DNA from: Chloroflexi bacterium HGW-Chloroflexi-10
Lineage (GTDB): Bacteria; Chloroflexota; Anaerolineae; Anaerolineales; Anaerolineaceae
Reading direction: 5' to 3'
Assembly: GCA_002840755.1 (NCBI GenBank)
Contig: PHBZ01000002.1
Location: 248,001-312,000 of the forward strand
Length of the DNA: 64,000 bases
Shown here one piece after another: positions 26,514 to 35,886 of the stretch. The position numbers were made by a program, and so were the translations under genes. Every line of letters starts with the position of its first letter. Positions within the stretch are counted from its first letter, which is position 1. The notes below the pieces were generated by a model that was given only the letters and a program-made list of their open reading frames with translations, had not been told where the DNA came from and did not search any database.

Positions 26514-28721
26514 ATGGAAATCGGAAAAAATCATCTGAGATTAGATGCAATGGCAAAAGTAACCGGGCAGGCTCTTTATCCAGGTGATATAGATATGCCC
26601 AATCAAGCATATATGAAAGTTCTGTTTTCTGAAAAAGCGCATGCAATAATTAAATCTGTCGAAACGGGCGATGCAGAAAACATGCAGGGCGTATTGGCTG
26701 TTTTGACTGCCAAAGATGTTCCGAACAACGAATATGGCCTTATTATGCCGGACCAACCAGTTTTATGTGGACCAGGCTCAAACAAAATGTATGCTGACCG
26801 TGTACGTTGTGTTTCCGATCAAATCGCAGTTGTTATCGCCGAAACCGAAGCGATTGCCTCTACAGCGATAAAAGCAATTCAAGTGGTGTATGAAGATTTA
26901 CCAATTATCGATTCCATTCAAAACGCATTAATGGAAGGTGCTTATCCTGTTCACCAGGAAAAAGCAGATAATGTATTATTACATTATCAAATTCGTCATG
27001 GGGATGTGAATTTTGCATTCAGTGAAGCTGATGTTATTGTGGAAGACACTTATGTAACACCTATTCAAGAACATGCTTACCTGCAGCCAGAAGCAGGACT
27101 TAGCTATCTTGATGAAGAAGGTCGAATTACAGTTATAGTTGGTGGTCAGTGGGTACATGAAGATCAAGAACAGATTGCTCATTCTCTTAATATCCCAATA
27201 GAGAAAGTACGGGTTATTTATCCAGCTATTGGTGGCGCTTTTGGCGGGAGAGAGGATATGTCCGTGCAGATCATTCTGGCGTTGGCAACTGACCATTTGG
27301 CTAAAAAAGGAATAAGAAGACCGGTAAAAATCATTTGGACTAGGGAAGAATCAATTATTGGGCATCATAAACGTCATACGTATACTATCCATTCTAAATG
27401 GGGTGCCACATATGAAGGAAAAATAGTTGCTGCAGAAGTAAAACTGTATGCAGACGCTGGTGCATACGCATACACTTCCACAAAAGTACAAGGGAACGCA
27501 ACCCTAATGTGCACGGGGCCCTATGAAGTCCCAAATGCAAAAGTAGACTCTTATACTGTTTACACAAATAATGTTCCAGGTGGAGCATTTCGTGGTTTCG
27601 GCGGACCTCAAGCAGCATTTGCAGCAGAATGCCAGATGAATAAATTAGCTTTAGCTCTTAATATGGATCCAGTTGAAATTAGAATGCGAAATATTGTTAA
27701 AGATGGATCTATTTTGCCAGTTGGCACTCCATTACCTCCTGGGGTAAGCATGCCTGAGGTTGTAGAAAAATGTGCCATAGCAGCCGGTTGGAAAAAAACA
27801 GCAGACGGTTGGAAAAGAGAAAATGGCCTTAAAACAGAAGGGGTAATATCGAAAGGAATTGGTTTTGCTTGTGGATATAAAAATATTGGATTTTCCTTTG
27901 GCGCACCAGAACAATGTTGGGCCATAATCGAATTATATGGTACATCTGAGATAGAAAAAGTTATTCTCAGACACGCCGGCGCAGAAGTTGGACAAGGTTC
28001 ACATACAGCTTTCTGTCAGATGGCAGCTCATGCTGTTGGTGTTCCTTTGGATAAGGTTTCTCTGATCGCTTCAGATACTGGTACAACGGATAATTCCGGT
28101 TCCGTTTCCGCATCAAGAATGACTTTCATGGCTGGTAATGCTATAAAGGGTGCAGCTGATGTTGCGCTTGAAAAATGGCATGGGGAAGAAAGACCAGCAA
28201 TTGGAAGGTTTCAATACAAACCACCTAAAACAACACCTTTTGATCCTGAAACAGGAGCTTGTGAACCAAATTTTGCTTATGGTTATGTTGCAGAAGCAGC
28301 GGAAGTAGATGTGGATATAGAAACGGGTGAAATACATATAACCAAAATAATTTGCGTGGATGATGTGGGAAAGGCGATTAATCCTCAGATGGTTGTGGGC
28401 CAGGTTGAAGGTGCTTTGGTACAGGCGGCCGGATATACATTAATGGAGAATTTTATTCAGGAAAAAGGTGTAGTAAAAACATCTCAATTTTCTACCTATT
28501 TAATTCCTACTTCCCTCGATATTCCGGATCATATCGATTCAATACTGGTTGAGAATCCTGATCCAAGAGGTCCTTGGGGGGCACGTGGTATGGGTGAAAT
28601 GCCTTACATACCCGCTGCTCCCGCAATAATCGCAGCTGTCTATGATGCTACTCATGTTTGGTTCAATGAATTTCCACTCACACCGGAAAGAGTACTGGAT
28701 GGATTGGGAAATATCAATTAA
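26514..28721 (+). CDS. Molybdopterin-binding catalytic subunit of a second molybdenum hydroxylase
   Basis: Large subunit of 735 residues, xanthine dehydrogenase/CO dehydrogenase superfamily. Molybdopterin-contact motifs are present: GGAFGGRED, GGAFRGFGGPQ, GAEVGQGSHTA and a Ser-rich TDNSGSVSASRM segment. The closing GARGMGEMP places Glu695 as catalytic base. There is no CoxL-type active-site loop that I can identify, so CO oxidation is not supported. Together with the FAD/FeS fusion it makes a two-chain hydroxylase. Substrate is unknown; purines or aldehydes are possible. Confidence 0.9.
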   Translation: MEIGKNHLRLDAMAKVTGQALYPGDIDMPNQAYMKVLFSEKAHAIIKSVETGDAENMQGVLAVLTAKDVPNNEYGLIMPDQPVLCGPGSNKMYADRVRCVSDQIAVVIAETEAIASTAIKAIQVVYEDLPIIDSIQNALMEGAYPVHQEKADNVLLHYQIRHGDVNFAFSEADVIVEDTYVTPIQEHAYLQPEAGLSYLDEEGRITVIVGGQWVHEDQEQIAHSLNIPIEKVRVIYPAIGGAFGGREDMSVQIILALATDHLAKKGIRRPVKIIWTREESIIGHHKRHTYTIHSKWGATYEGKIVAAEVKLYADAGAYAYTSTKVQGNATLMCTGPYEVPNAKVDSYTVYTNNVPGGAFRGFGGPQAAFAAECQMNKLALALNMDPVEIRMRNIVKDGSILPVGTPLPPGVSMPEVVEKCAIAAGWKKTADGWKRENGLKTEGVISKGIGFACGYKNIGFSFGAPEQCWAIIELYGTSEIEKVILRHAGAEVGQGSHTAFCQMAAHAVGVPLDKVSLIASDTGTTDNSGSVSASRMTFMAGNAIKGAADVALEKWHGEERPAIGRFQYKPPKTTPFDPETGACEPNFAYGYVAEAAEVDVDIETGEIHITKIICVDDVGKAINPQMVVGQVEGALVQAAGYTLMENFIQEKGVVKTSQFSTYLIPTSLDIPDHIDSILVENPDPRGPWGARGMGEMPYIPAAPAIIAAVYDATHVWFNEFPLTPERVLDGLGNIN

Positions 28722-28743
28722 TGAATACCTTTAATTTTATTTT

Positions 28744-29547
28744 ATGAAACCATTTCGTATAATAATTCGTGGTGGAGGCGACCTGGGTAGCGGAGTCGCC
28801 TACCGTCTATTTCAATGTGGCTGGCAAATACTAATTACTGAGATTCCGCAGCCGTTAGTGCTCAGACGCTCAGTTGCATTTGCCAATGCTGTTTATGAAA
28901 AAGAATGTACTGTAGAAGGCGTCCAGGCACAATTGTGCTTAACATCGAATGAAATAAAAGCAATTAACAATAATAAAAAAATTGCTGTGCTCGTTGATCC
29001 GGAAAACGACATACTTAAACGAGAGAAGTTTGACGTTTGCGTTGATGCCCGTATGCTAAAAACTTACCAACCCAATATATTGAGTTCGAATTGCTTAATG
29101 ATTGGGTTGGGTCCTGGTTTTATTGCAGGTGAAAATTGCCATTCGGTTATTGAAACAAAAAGAGGTCATTTTCTAGGCAGAGTGATTCGGACAGGAAGTC
29201 CACAACCCGATACAGGCATACCTGGTAATGTCGAAAATTTTACCAATGAAAGGGTATTGAGATCACCCACCAGAGGAACTATCCTTTCTGAAGCAAAACT
29301 AGGTGATGTTTTTAAACAAGGCGAGACAATTGCAAAGATCGGTGGAGAAGAATTATTAGCTCCATTCGATGGCTGTTTGCGGGGCCTTATGCATAATGAC
29401 ATATTTGTTGAACAATGTGAAAAAGTTGGAGACCTCGATCCTCGTTTAGAACCTTCATTAATACACTTTATTTCCGAGAAAGCTCTGGCAATAGCCGGTG
29501 GTGTTCTAGAAGCTATCCTAAGTTATTATCATGAGCAGAAAACTTAA
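28744..29547 (+). CDS. yqeB: EF2563/YqeB family selenium-dependent molybdenum hydroxylase system protein
   Basis: Protein of 267 residues with an N-terminal Rossmann-like start (IIIRGGGDLGSGVAYRLFQCGW), then TEIPQPLVLRRSVAFANAVYE and GLGPGFIAGENC, all typical of the YqeB/EF2563 family. The C-terminal half holds a biotinyl-like segment (GTILSEAKLGDVFKQGETIAKIGG). The family is known by co-occurrence with selenium-dependent molybdenum hydroxylases and is thought to act in making or inserting their labile selenium cofactor. Its start has no clear ribosome site. It overlaps the next gene by 17 bases. Confidence 0.9.
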   Translation: MKPFRIIIRGGGDLGSGVAYRLFQCGWQILITEIPQPLVLRRSVAFANAVYEKECTVEGVQAQLCLTSNEIKAINNNKKIAVLVDPENDILKREKFDVCVDARMLKTYQPNILSSNCLMIGLGPGFIAGENCHSVIETKRGHFLGRVIRTGSPQPDTGIPGNVENFTNERVLRSPTRGTILSEAKLGDVFKQGETIAKIGGEELLAPFDGCLRGLMHNDIFVEQCEKVGDLDPRLEPSLIHFISEKALAIAGGVLEAILSYYHEQKT

Positions 29548-30871
29548 AGATTGTTTAGATTTTGATGGACTACAAATTGCATGGGTTGGTTCTGGTGGTA
29601 AAACAACCCTCATGTTCACAATAGCACGACAACTATTAACTAAATGTGTTCTGACAACCACTACGCACCTCGCAAAAACAGAGCAAAAATTAGCAGATCA
29701 AGTGATTTTGTTTGAGAAACAAAAGGTTTACGATGATGAAACATTGGCATCAATTATCGGTGAGGGTCTTACATTAATTTGCGGTGGAATAAGCATAGAA
29801 AACACTGAGAAATTAGACCCACTGACAGAACAACAACTCGAATCCATATCCAATTATTGTCGCAAAAATGGCATTACATTGATGATAGAAGCTGATGGAT
29901 CAAGACAAAAGCCAATTAAAGCACCGGCCAATCACGAACCAGCCATTCCCATCTTTATTGATATGGTGTGTGTTGTTATCGGGATTAAAGCAATAGGGAA
30001 ACCAGCAACCACAGATAATATTCACAGGTTAAAAATATTTTCAGAGGTAACAGGAATAATTGAAAATGAAGTGATTACTGAAGAACATATATTTAAATAC
30101 CTTACTCATCCGCTAGGTGGATTAAAAAATATACTTCCAGGCACAAAAACGATTTTATTTTTAAATCAAGCTGATACTTGGTTGTGGGGTAACACGCTTT
30201 ATCATTATGGTAAAAAATTTAAACACCATTTTTCGCAAACGATCATTTCTTATACAAATTCAATCGAACAAGATATAACGATTTTGGCAAGTTTTACGAA
30301 AATTGGGTGTGTAATACTGGCTGCTGGTGAAGCGAAACGATTTGGTAGCCCAAAACAATTAGCGAAATGGAATGGACTAACCCTTATAGAACATGTTATT
30401 CAAAATGCCAGGAAAGCAGATCTAAACCCTCTGCTGGTTGTAACAGGTGCATATCATAATGAATTGGAAACCATTCTTCAGGCAAACAAGATTGAATTCA
30501 AATTTAACCCGGATTGGTCGAGTGGTCAAGCAAGTTCTGTGCGCGTAGGTGTGCAGCATTTCTCTCAATCTACTAAAGCAATTATCTTTTTGCTCGTTGA
30601 TCAGCCTCAAATCCCAAAAGATTTAATAATTGATTTAGAAATTGAATTTGCAAAATCAGGGGAACGGATTATAGCTTACTCTTTCCATAATCAAATTCGT
30701 CATCCTGTGTTATTTTCCTCGGAACTTTTTGAGGAGATGAGTAATTTGGTGGGTTCAAGCGGAGGCAGGCAACTGTTTTCTCTTTATCCACCTAGAACCA
30801 TTGAATTGTTAAATCCATTCCACGCAAAAGATATAGATTCCGAAGACGATTTGCGCTCATTTGATTTATAA
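29531..30871 (+). CDS. YqeC-MocA fusion: selenium cofactor protein joined to molybdenum cofactor nucleotidyltransferase
   Basis: A two-domain protein of 446 residues. Residues about 1-240 are YqeC-like: Walker A GSGGKTTL, then TTTHLAKTEQ and MIEADGSRQKPIKAPA. Residues about 257-446 are a MocA-type nucleotidyltransferase: VILAAGEAKRFGSPKQL, VTGAYHNELE, LLVDQPQIP and the closing DIDSEDDL. MocA adds CMP to the molybdenum cofactor for hydroxylases of the xanthine dehydrogenase family. In E. coli the equivalent functions are on separate chains. The fusion links selenium and molybdenum steps of maturation. Confidence 0.9.
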   Translation: MSRKLKDCLDFDGLQIAWVGSGGKTTLMFTIARQLLTKCVLTTTTHLAKTEQKLADQVILFEKQKVYDDETLASIIGEGLTLICGGISIENTEKLDPLTEQQLESISNYCRKNGITLMIEADGSRQKPIKAPANHEPAIPIFIDMVCVVIGIKAIGKPATTDNIHRLKIFSEVTGIIENEVITEEHIFKYLTHPLGGLKNILPGTKTILFLNQADTWLWGNTLYHYGKKFKHHFSQTIISYTNSIEQDITILASFTKIGCVILAAGEAKRFGSPKQLAKWNGLTLIEHVIQNARKADLNPLLVVTGAYHNELETILQANKIEFKFNPDWSSGQASSVRVGVQHFSQSTKAIIFLLVDQPQIPKDLIIDLEIEFAKSGERIIAYSFHNQIRHPVLFSSELFEEMSNLVGSSGGRQLFSLYPPRTIELLNPFHAKDIDSEDDLRSFDL

Positions 30872-30919
30872 TGACGCTTACTTATATAATTCCATAAAAT
30901 ATCCGCAAAAGAATTGATC

Positions 30920-31768
30920 ATGATGAAAAACATTGCGCTGTATAAATATTGTTTTTTAACAAAAAAGTGTACTCAATTACCCTTACCTGAAAATATAAAC
31001 AATATTGATGATCTTGTAATAAGTTTATCTAGTGGAGTGTATACAACTATTAGAATATATAAACAGTCTAAGGTGTTGTATTTTCAAGCACATTTAGGTC
31101 GGCTCAAAGATAGTCTTGCATTATCGGGTATATCAATCGGTTATGGACTGAATGATATACGGAAACCAATTCGAGATATAGTTACGAAATTCTGTGAACA
31201 GGATTTGAGAATTAGAATTCATATTCCTTTAGAATATCCCGATGTTTGTTATTTAATTCAAGAATTTTTATCTCCTTACCCGGAATCAATTTATGCGACT
31301 GGAGTAAAAGTAAAAACAAATCAATTATCACGAGAAAATCCAAAAGCTAAACTCACTGAATTTATATCTGCATCCATTAAGGAAAAAGAATGCATGAAGC
31401 GATTAGGATTAGAAGAATCATTAATTATTGGTCCAAATCAGGAAATCCTGGAAGGTCTTACAAGTAATTTTTTTGGTATTAAAGGGGATGATGTTTACAC
31501 CGCCATGGAAATGGTTTTGGATGGAATTACCCGTAGTATTGTCCTGCGCATAATTCAAGAATCAGGTTTCCATACCGTTCTTAAACCAGTTAATTTTAAT
31601 GATATAAATTTCTTAGATGAATGTTTTATCACCAGCACAAGCAGGGGGGTATTACCAGTCATTCAAATTGATGACATTCATATAGGTAATGGTTTGCCCG
31701 GTAAGAAGACAATGCAAATTCGTAAAGAATTTCTTGCGCTGATAAATTCTGAGTTGGAATTTATTTAA
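30920..31768 (+). CDS. Class IV aminotransferase (branched-chain/ADC-lyase-like fold)
   Basis: PLP enzyme of the fold-type IV group, about 282 residues. The likely PLP lysine is in NPKAKLTEF, and the cofactor-binding ILEGLTSNFFG plus the C-terminal DECFITSTSRGVLPV match the family. Branched-chain aminotransferases, D-amino-acid aminotransferases and aminodeoxychorismate lyase share these motifs, so substrate is open. A TTG at 30914 opens the frame; ATG at 30920 is preferred. It is 48 bases after the yqeC-mocA fusion and its stop overlaps that of the converging DUF2007 gene by 4 bases. Confidence 0.85.
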   Translation: MMKNIALYKYCFLTKKCTQLPLPENINNIDDLVISLSSGVYTTIRIYKQSKVLYFQAHLGRLKDSLALSGISIGYGLNDIRKPIRDIVTKFCEQDLRIRIHIPLEYPDVCYLIQEFLSPYPESIYATGVKVKTNQLSRENPKAKLTEFISASIKEKECMKRLGLEESLIIGPNQEILEGLTSNFFGIKGDDVYTAMEMVLDGITRSIVLRIIQESGFHTVLKPVNFNDINFLDECFITSTSRGVLPVIQIDDIHIGNGLPGKKTMQIRKEFLALINSELEFI

Positions 31769-32085
31769 TCAGTATCAATTTCCGAATCTTCACTATCCAC
31801 CTCTGAATCAACAAGCTCATCTTCCGGTTCTAAATCTGATTCAAGAGATACTGGTATTTCTAACTCTCCGTTTTCCATTAATGCAATAATCCGATTTGCT
31901 TCATCAAGATCAGCTGCTTCAACATAAACATTTGCAGAACCAAGTCTACCCAGGTTTAGACCCATCGCTACACCCGCACTTTCCTGGATAACTTGCGACT
32001 CCACGCCAAAGGATTCCAACATTAGTTGAATGGTTTTGGCATCTAAATATCCTGTAGCTTGGTAGAGTAATTTAGGTTCCTGCAT
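31765..32085 (-). CDS. DUF2007-like small protein with acidic tail
   Basis: A 106-residue protein. The first 75 residues (KLLYQATGYLDAKTIQLMLESFGVE, then ANVYVEAADLDEANRII) match the DUF2007 'putative signal transducing' fold, a small ferredoxin-like alpha/beta domain. The last 35 residues are almost all Asp, Glu and Ser. The ATG at 32085 has a strong AAAGGAGAG site ahead, so the longer TTG frame is rejected. It overlaps mrfB by 14 bases and may be co-expressed with the repair pair. Confidence 0.8.
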   Translation of the reverse strand: MQEPKLLYQATGYLDAKTIQLMLESFGVESQVIQESAGVAMGLNLGRLGSANVYVEAADLDEANRIIALMENGELEIPVSLESDLEPEDELVDSEVDSEDSEIDTD

Positions 32086-33298
32086 TTTTCTCTCCTTTTG
32101 CAATCAATCTATGTAAACGGTGATTCAGTTCTTGCAAATAATAATTTTTTGGATTTAAGTCATCCTGGAGTTCAAGCATCTTCAATCCAAAATCAACCCA
32201 GTAAACCGCTTGTTGGATATCTTTTCTATAATGTTCATAATGTTTTGCCAATTCAATTATACAAAACAAATCATTCAATTCAGCGCCAATTTCCCAGTAA
32301 TTAACAGCTTTATCAAAAACACCTCTGCGTTTATATATTGTAGAAAGAGCTTGTATACAACTTATTTTCGTTAAAATATTCAAATTTGATTGGCTAAGTG
32401 CTTTTTCGTAGACCGAAATTGCCGTCGTGAAATCTCCGATTTTTTCGTGTAGCTTAGCTTCTGCAAAATTCAGTGACTCATATCTCTGCGTATACACTTC
32501 ATCTCGATCAGCTAGAATAGTTTTTAATACATACGCAAGTGCAGCGAGGGATATCACATCATTGGCATTATGGTATAAGACACCAGATACGGCAGTGGTA
32601 TTTCCTGTCCTCAAATAATCACGATAAATCTCTGGAGCCATCCAACCAGGAACTTCTTCTTCATTCCTTTCAAATTTCAGAACTTGTCTTTCAATGCTTT
32701 TTAATGATCGATCGTCAAATTGGTATCGCCAAAGAGAACGAGTAAACTTCAATTGATCCCAGTGAACTTTACCTTTGAGGTTGTGTGGCATCCGATACAA
32801 AATATATCGGGAATTCAGAATAGGAACATCAAAACCTATTCCATTATAAGAAACAATTGTGCTGTAAGGATCAATAAAATTTAAAAAATCCAGCAACATT
32901 GCTTGTTCCTGACCGGGTTCTTTGAGAAAATACTGCCTTAATTTCAATCGGTCATTCTGAAATACGGCTACACCCAGCATAAATGCAAACGTTCCAGAGG
33001 ACTGTGACAACCCTGTTGTTTCAGTGTCTAAATAAGCGCAATCTGCCAATTTAATCTTTTTTTCAAAACCAGGTAAACTAAATTCCTTATTCATGTTGGA
33101 AAGGAATGAAAAGCTTATATCTCCATGTTGATAATCTTTGTTTAATATACTATCCACATAAAAAAAATCACCATAAATATTCGTATCAGTAATTCCAGTT
33201 AAAAACAAATTGTCGTTTGTTTTTTGAGCGATATGTATATGTCTGGTGCCAATATGAACACCGAGAGATGCTAATTTTTTTTCAAAATCTCTGTTCAT
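32072..33298 (-). CDS. mrfB: MrfB/YprB-like 3'-5' exonuclease with TPR tail
   Basis: RNase H-fold exonuclease paired with the MrfA helicase; in Bacillus subtilis the pair repairs mitomycin-type damage. From the ATG at 33298 (GGAAAG ahead) it has 408 residues. The nuclease domain (about 86-262) shows the acidic start AYLDTETTGL, IVSYNGIGFDVPIL and a late HNANDVISL, forming a DEDD-type metal site. Residues about 275-400 hold tetratricopeptide-like helices (KIGDFTTAISVYEKAL, KRRGVFDKAVNYWEIG). It overlaps the helicase gene by 17 bases. Confidence 0.88.
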   Translation of the reverse strand: MNRDFEKKLASLGVHIGTRHIHIAQKTNDNLFLTGITDTNIYGDFFYVDSILNKDYQHGDISFSFLSNMNKEFSLPGFEKKIKLADCAYLDTETTGLSQSSGTFAFMLGVAVFQNDRLKLRQYFLKEPGQEQAMLLDFLNFIDPYSTIVSYNGIGFDVPILNSRYILYRMPHNLKGKVHWDQLKFTRSLWRYQFDDRSLKSIERQVLKFERNEEEVPGWMAPEIYRDYLRTGNTTAVSGVLYHNANDVISLAALAYVLKTILADRDEVYTQRYESLNFAEAKLHEKIGDFTTAISVYEKALSQSNLNILTKISCIQALSTIYKRRGVFDKAVNYWEIGAELNDLFCIIELAKHYEHYRKDIQQAVYWVDFGLKMLELQDDLNPKNYYLQELNHRLHRLIAKGEKNAGT

Positions 33299-35849
33299 AA
33301 TCACTTTCCAATAATAATGACAATAGATATATTGTTTCTTCTTTCACACCAACACTAGACTCCATAACCGGTCCCACACAAGCTGGACAGCCTTGCACAC
33401 AAGGGCATTGGCGAATATGCTGTAAAAATTCCGGGATTAATTGATTGAAGGATTTGAAAAAATTTTGTGAAAGTCCGATTCCAAATGGTATCAAATCGTA
33501 GAAAATACAAATCGCTTCACCACCAGCCAAATCAGAGTTCGATTCATAGAATACATCAATATCCGCATAATCGCACATCAAAAATAAAGGCGCGATATTT
33601 CGAAGTAAAAAACTAAAACCGGAAAGCCCATTGCGTACCCGAACATTTACTTCAACTTTTTGATGACAAGAAGGACAAAGGGCAATCAGATTTGTCAAAT
33701 GATTTGCCTCTTCTGAATTGAAAAATAATTTGAAAGGTTTCTTATGATGGACATGATGTGCCTGGTTTTCTTCGATCAAACCACACAATTGACAAGTGTA
33801 ATAATCTCTTGCCCGTACTAATTTTTTTATACTTTCCCAATTTTTTCCGTAATCATTTTTTCCAATCCTTAATAATTGATCCGATTTTATTTTTAAAATC
33901 ATTTTCTCTGAAAATGTTATCCAAAAACCCTCAGTTTCCAGATTAAAAGCCGGCAAATCCAATTCTTTTTCCGCAATTGTTTGTTTCGAATCCCAGAGTA
34001 TTTCTTTATACCCCACGATCTTGCTTTCAACATTTAACTTTCCAAAACTCAAATGATAATTTATATATGATTTAATTGAATCCTTTCCCAAAATCGTTAT
34101 ATTTGAGTTTCTTTTTGCTTCAGTAAAATAATTGTGTTGAGATTTATGAAGATACGCTTTATTTTCAGTCAGATTTAGATCTTTAACCATAAATTCTTCA
34201 CCCAAGTGCATATATACTGCACCGGGATGTACCATCCACATACTACTGGTGTAATCCACTTGTCCGATAACGGTTTCCTTATCTTCATTTGTGGTGATTA
34301 GTTTTACTGGTGAACCACTTGTGTTGCGAATTGAAGAAATACCAGCAGCGTAATCTTTGGAAATCCAGAAATATTTATGATTACTTTTATGAATATGACC
34401 TTCGACTTCCAAGATTTCAATTAAAGGTAATATCGATTTCCAATCTAATTTTCCAAACGCTTCTTCCTCAGAAAACATTAACTCTTGTGCTGCACAACGT
34501 AGGTGAAATAAAAGTATCATTGGGTTATTAGGATTGACGTAAGCGTTTTCAGGTGATCTAAAAAACAGGAATTCCGGGCGATTAATCAGATATTGGTCTA
34601 TAGGTGAATTGTTGGCAATTAAAATCGCATAAGACGGGTTATTTTGACGTCCAGCGCGGCCAATTTGCTGAATAGTTGAGGTGATCGAGCCAGGATAACC
34701 AGTAATAATTACTGAAGTTATGCCTCCTATATCTATACCCAATTCCAATGCATTGGTCGAAAACAATACTTTTGTTTTTCCATTTCGTAATTCTGTTTCA
34801 AGTTTTCTTCTTTCAGCAGCCAGATAACCACTTCGATATGCTTGTACGTAATCCGCTTCTTCTGGATGCGCTTCTCTGAAATATCTTAAACTTCGTTCAA
34901 CACTTTTTCTGGATACCTGAAATACCAATGATTGAATCTTGTGCTGCATAAAATCTGAAGCTAATCTGACCGATTCATTTACAGCACTTTTCCTGATTCC
35001 AAATTCGATATTTTGAATGGGGGGGTTATAAAATACAATTGTTTTAGGACCTCTGGGGGCGCTGTTCTCGTGGATGTGAATGAATTTCTCTTCGAAAATA
35101 TTTTCAGCCAATTCCACTGGATTCCCAATCGTTGCCGAAGAAGAAATGTAGATGGGGTTTGATCCATAAAGAGATAATACACGTTTTAAGCGTCGGAAAA
35201 TATTGGCGACATGCGAACCAAACACTCCCCGATAAGTATGTAATTCATCCAAAACAATGAAGCGCAGATTTGTTAAGAAATATTCCCATGCTGTATGGTT
35301 CGGTAAAATTGCAAAATGTACCATATCCGGATTGGAGAGAATAAAGTTAGTCTTTTTCCTGATCTCAGCCCGTTTAGCTTGAGGGGTATCTCCATCATAT
35401 ACCGCCAAGGATATAGATGTTTTGTTTAGACTTTTGCGAATTTCATTAATCTTTTGAATAATCGGTATGGTCTGAGTATTTTGATCATATGTCAATGCTT
35501 TTGTCGGATACAAAAATAATGCATTTACAGGCAAATCACATTTCAAGAATTCATCTAAAATTGGCAAAAGATATCCCAACGTTTTGCCACTTGCTGTTCC
35601 AGTTGTTAACAACACGTTATGATTTAACCTTACCTCGTGATAACTTTCAATCTGATGCTTATACAGTTTATTAATCCCAGTATCGGACAAAGCGCTCGCG
35701 AGGTCGCTTGATAATCCTATTGGAAAATCTCCATAACTACCAATGAAAGGATCTTGTTGATGGATGTGTGTAACATCGCCACTTGAAAGGGAGTTTTTCA
35801 ACCAACCATTCAAACTATCATTGGATTTCAGCGGTATTTCGGATTGCAT
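33282..35849 (-). CDS. mrfA: MrfA/YprA-like superfamily 2 helicase with inserted HNH motif
   Basis: ATP-dependent helicase of 855 residues. Motifs: Walker A GTASGKT, box II DELH, SSSATIG (motif III) and QQIGRAGRQ (motif VI). The C-terminal zinc region with Cys815/817/821/824 (CPCVQGCPAC) matches the DUF1998 end of MrfA. Between the helicase core and that end, residues about 684-735 read as an HNH nuclease: YTCQLCG, HHVHHKK and LCPSCHQKVE. B. subtilis MrfA is about 100 residues shorter and I recall no such motif in it. mrfB follows with overlap, as in yprAB. Confidence 0.88.
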   Translation of the reverse strand: MQSEIPLKSNDSLNGWLKNSLSSGDVTHIHQQDPFIGSYGDFPIGLSSDLASALSDTGINKLYKHQIESYHEVRLNHNVLLTTGTASGKTLGYLLPILDEFLKCDLPVNALFLYPTKALTYDQNTQTIPIIQKINEIRKSLNKTSISLAVYDGDTPQAKRAEIRKKTNFILSNPDMVHFAILPNHTAWEYFLTNLRFIVLDELHTYRGVFGSHVANIFRRLKRVLSLYGSNPIYISSSATIGNPVELAENIFEEKFIHIHENSAPRGPKTIVFYNPPIQNIEFGIRKSAVNESVRLASDFMQHKIQSLVFQVSRKSVERSLRYFREAHPEEADYVQAYRSGYLAAERRKLETELRNGKTKVLFSTNALELGIDIGGITSVIITGYPGSITSTIQQIGRAGRQNNPSYAILIANNSPIDQYLINRPEFLFFRSPENAYVNPNNPMILLFHLRCAAQELMFSEEEAFGKLDWKSILPLIEILEVEGHIHKSNHKYFWISKDYAAGISSIRNTSGSPVKLITTNEDKETVIGQVDYTSSMWMVHPGAVYMHLGEEFMVKDLNLTENKAYLHKSQHNYFTEAKRNSNITILGKDSIKSYINYHLSFGKLNVESKIVGYKEILWDSKQTIAEKELDLPAFNLETEGFWITFSEKMILKIKSDQLLRIGKNDYGKNWESIKKLVRARDYYTCQLCGLIEENQAHHVHHKKPFKLFFNSEEANHLTNLIALCPSCHQKVEVNVRVRNGLSGFSFLLRNIAPLFLMCDYADIDVFYESNSDLAGGEAICIFYDLIPFGIGLSQNFFKSFNQLIPEFLQHIRQCPCVQGCPACVGPVMESSVGVKEETIYLLSLLLESDYEQRF

Positions 35850-35886
35850 AAAACCTCATTCAAAGATATACTGCAAAAACATTATC

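Noticed and set aside
20894..28721. Possible selenocysteine (in-frame TGA) in the molybdenum hydroxylases
   Set aside because: Both large subunits read through without internal stops. In this enzyme type selenium is a labile cofactor and not a selenocysteine residue.
26514..28721. Aerobic-type CO dehydrogenase large subunit
   Set aside because: The CoxL-specific active-site loop with its Cys was not found; only general molybdenum-hydroxylase motifs are present.
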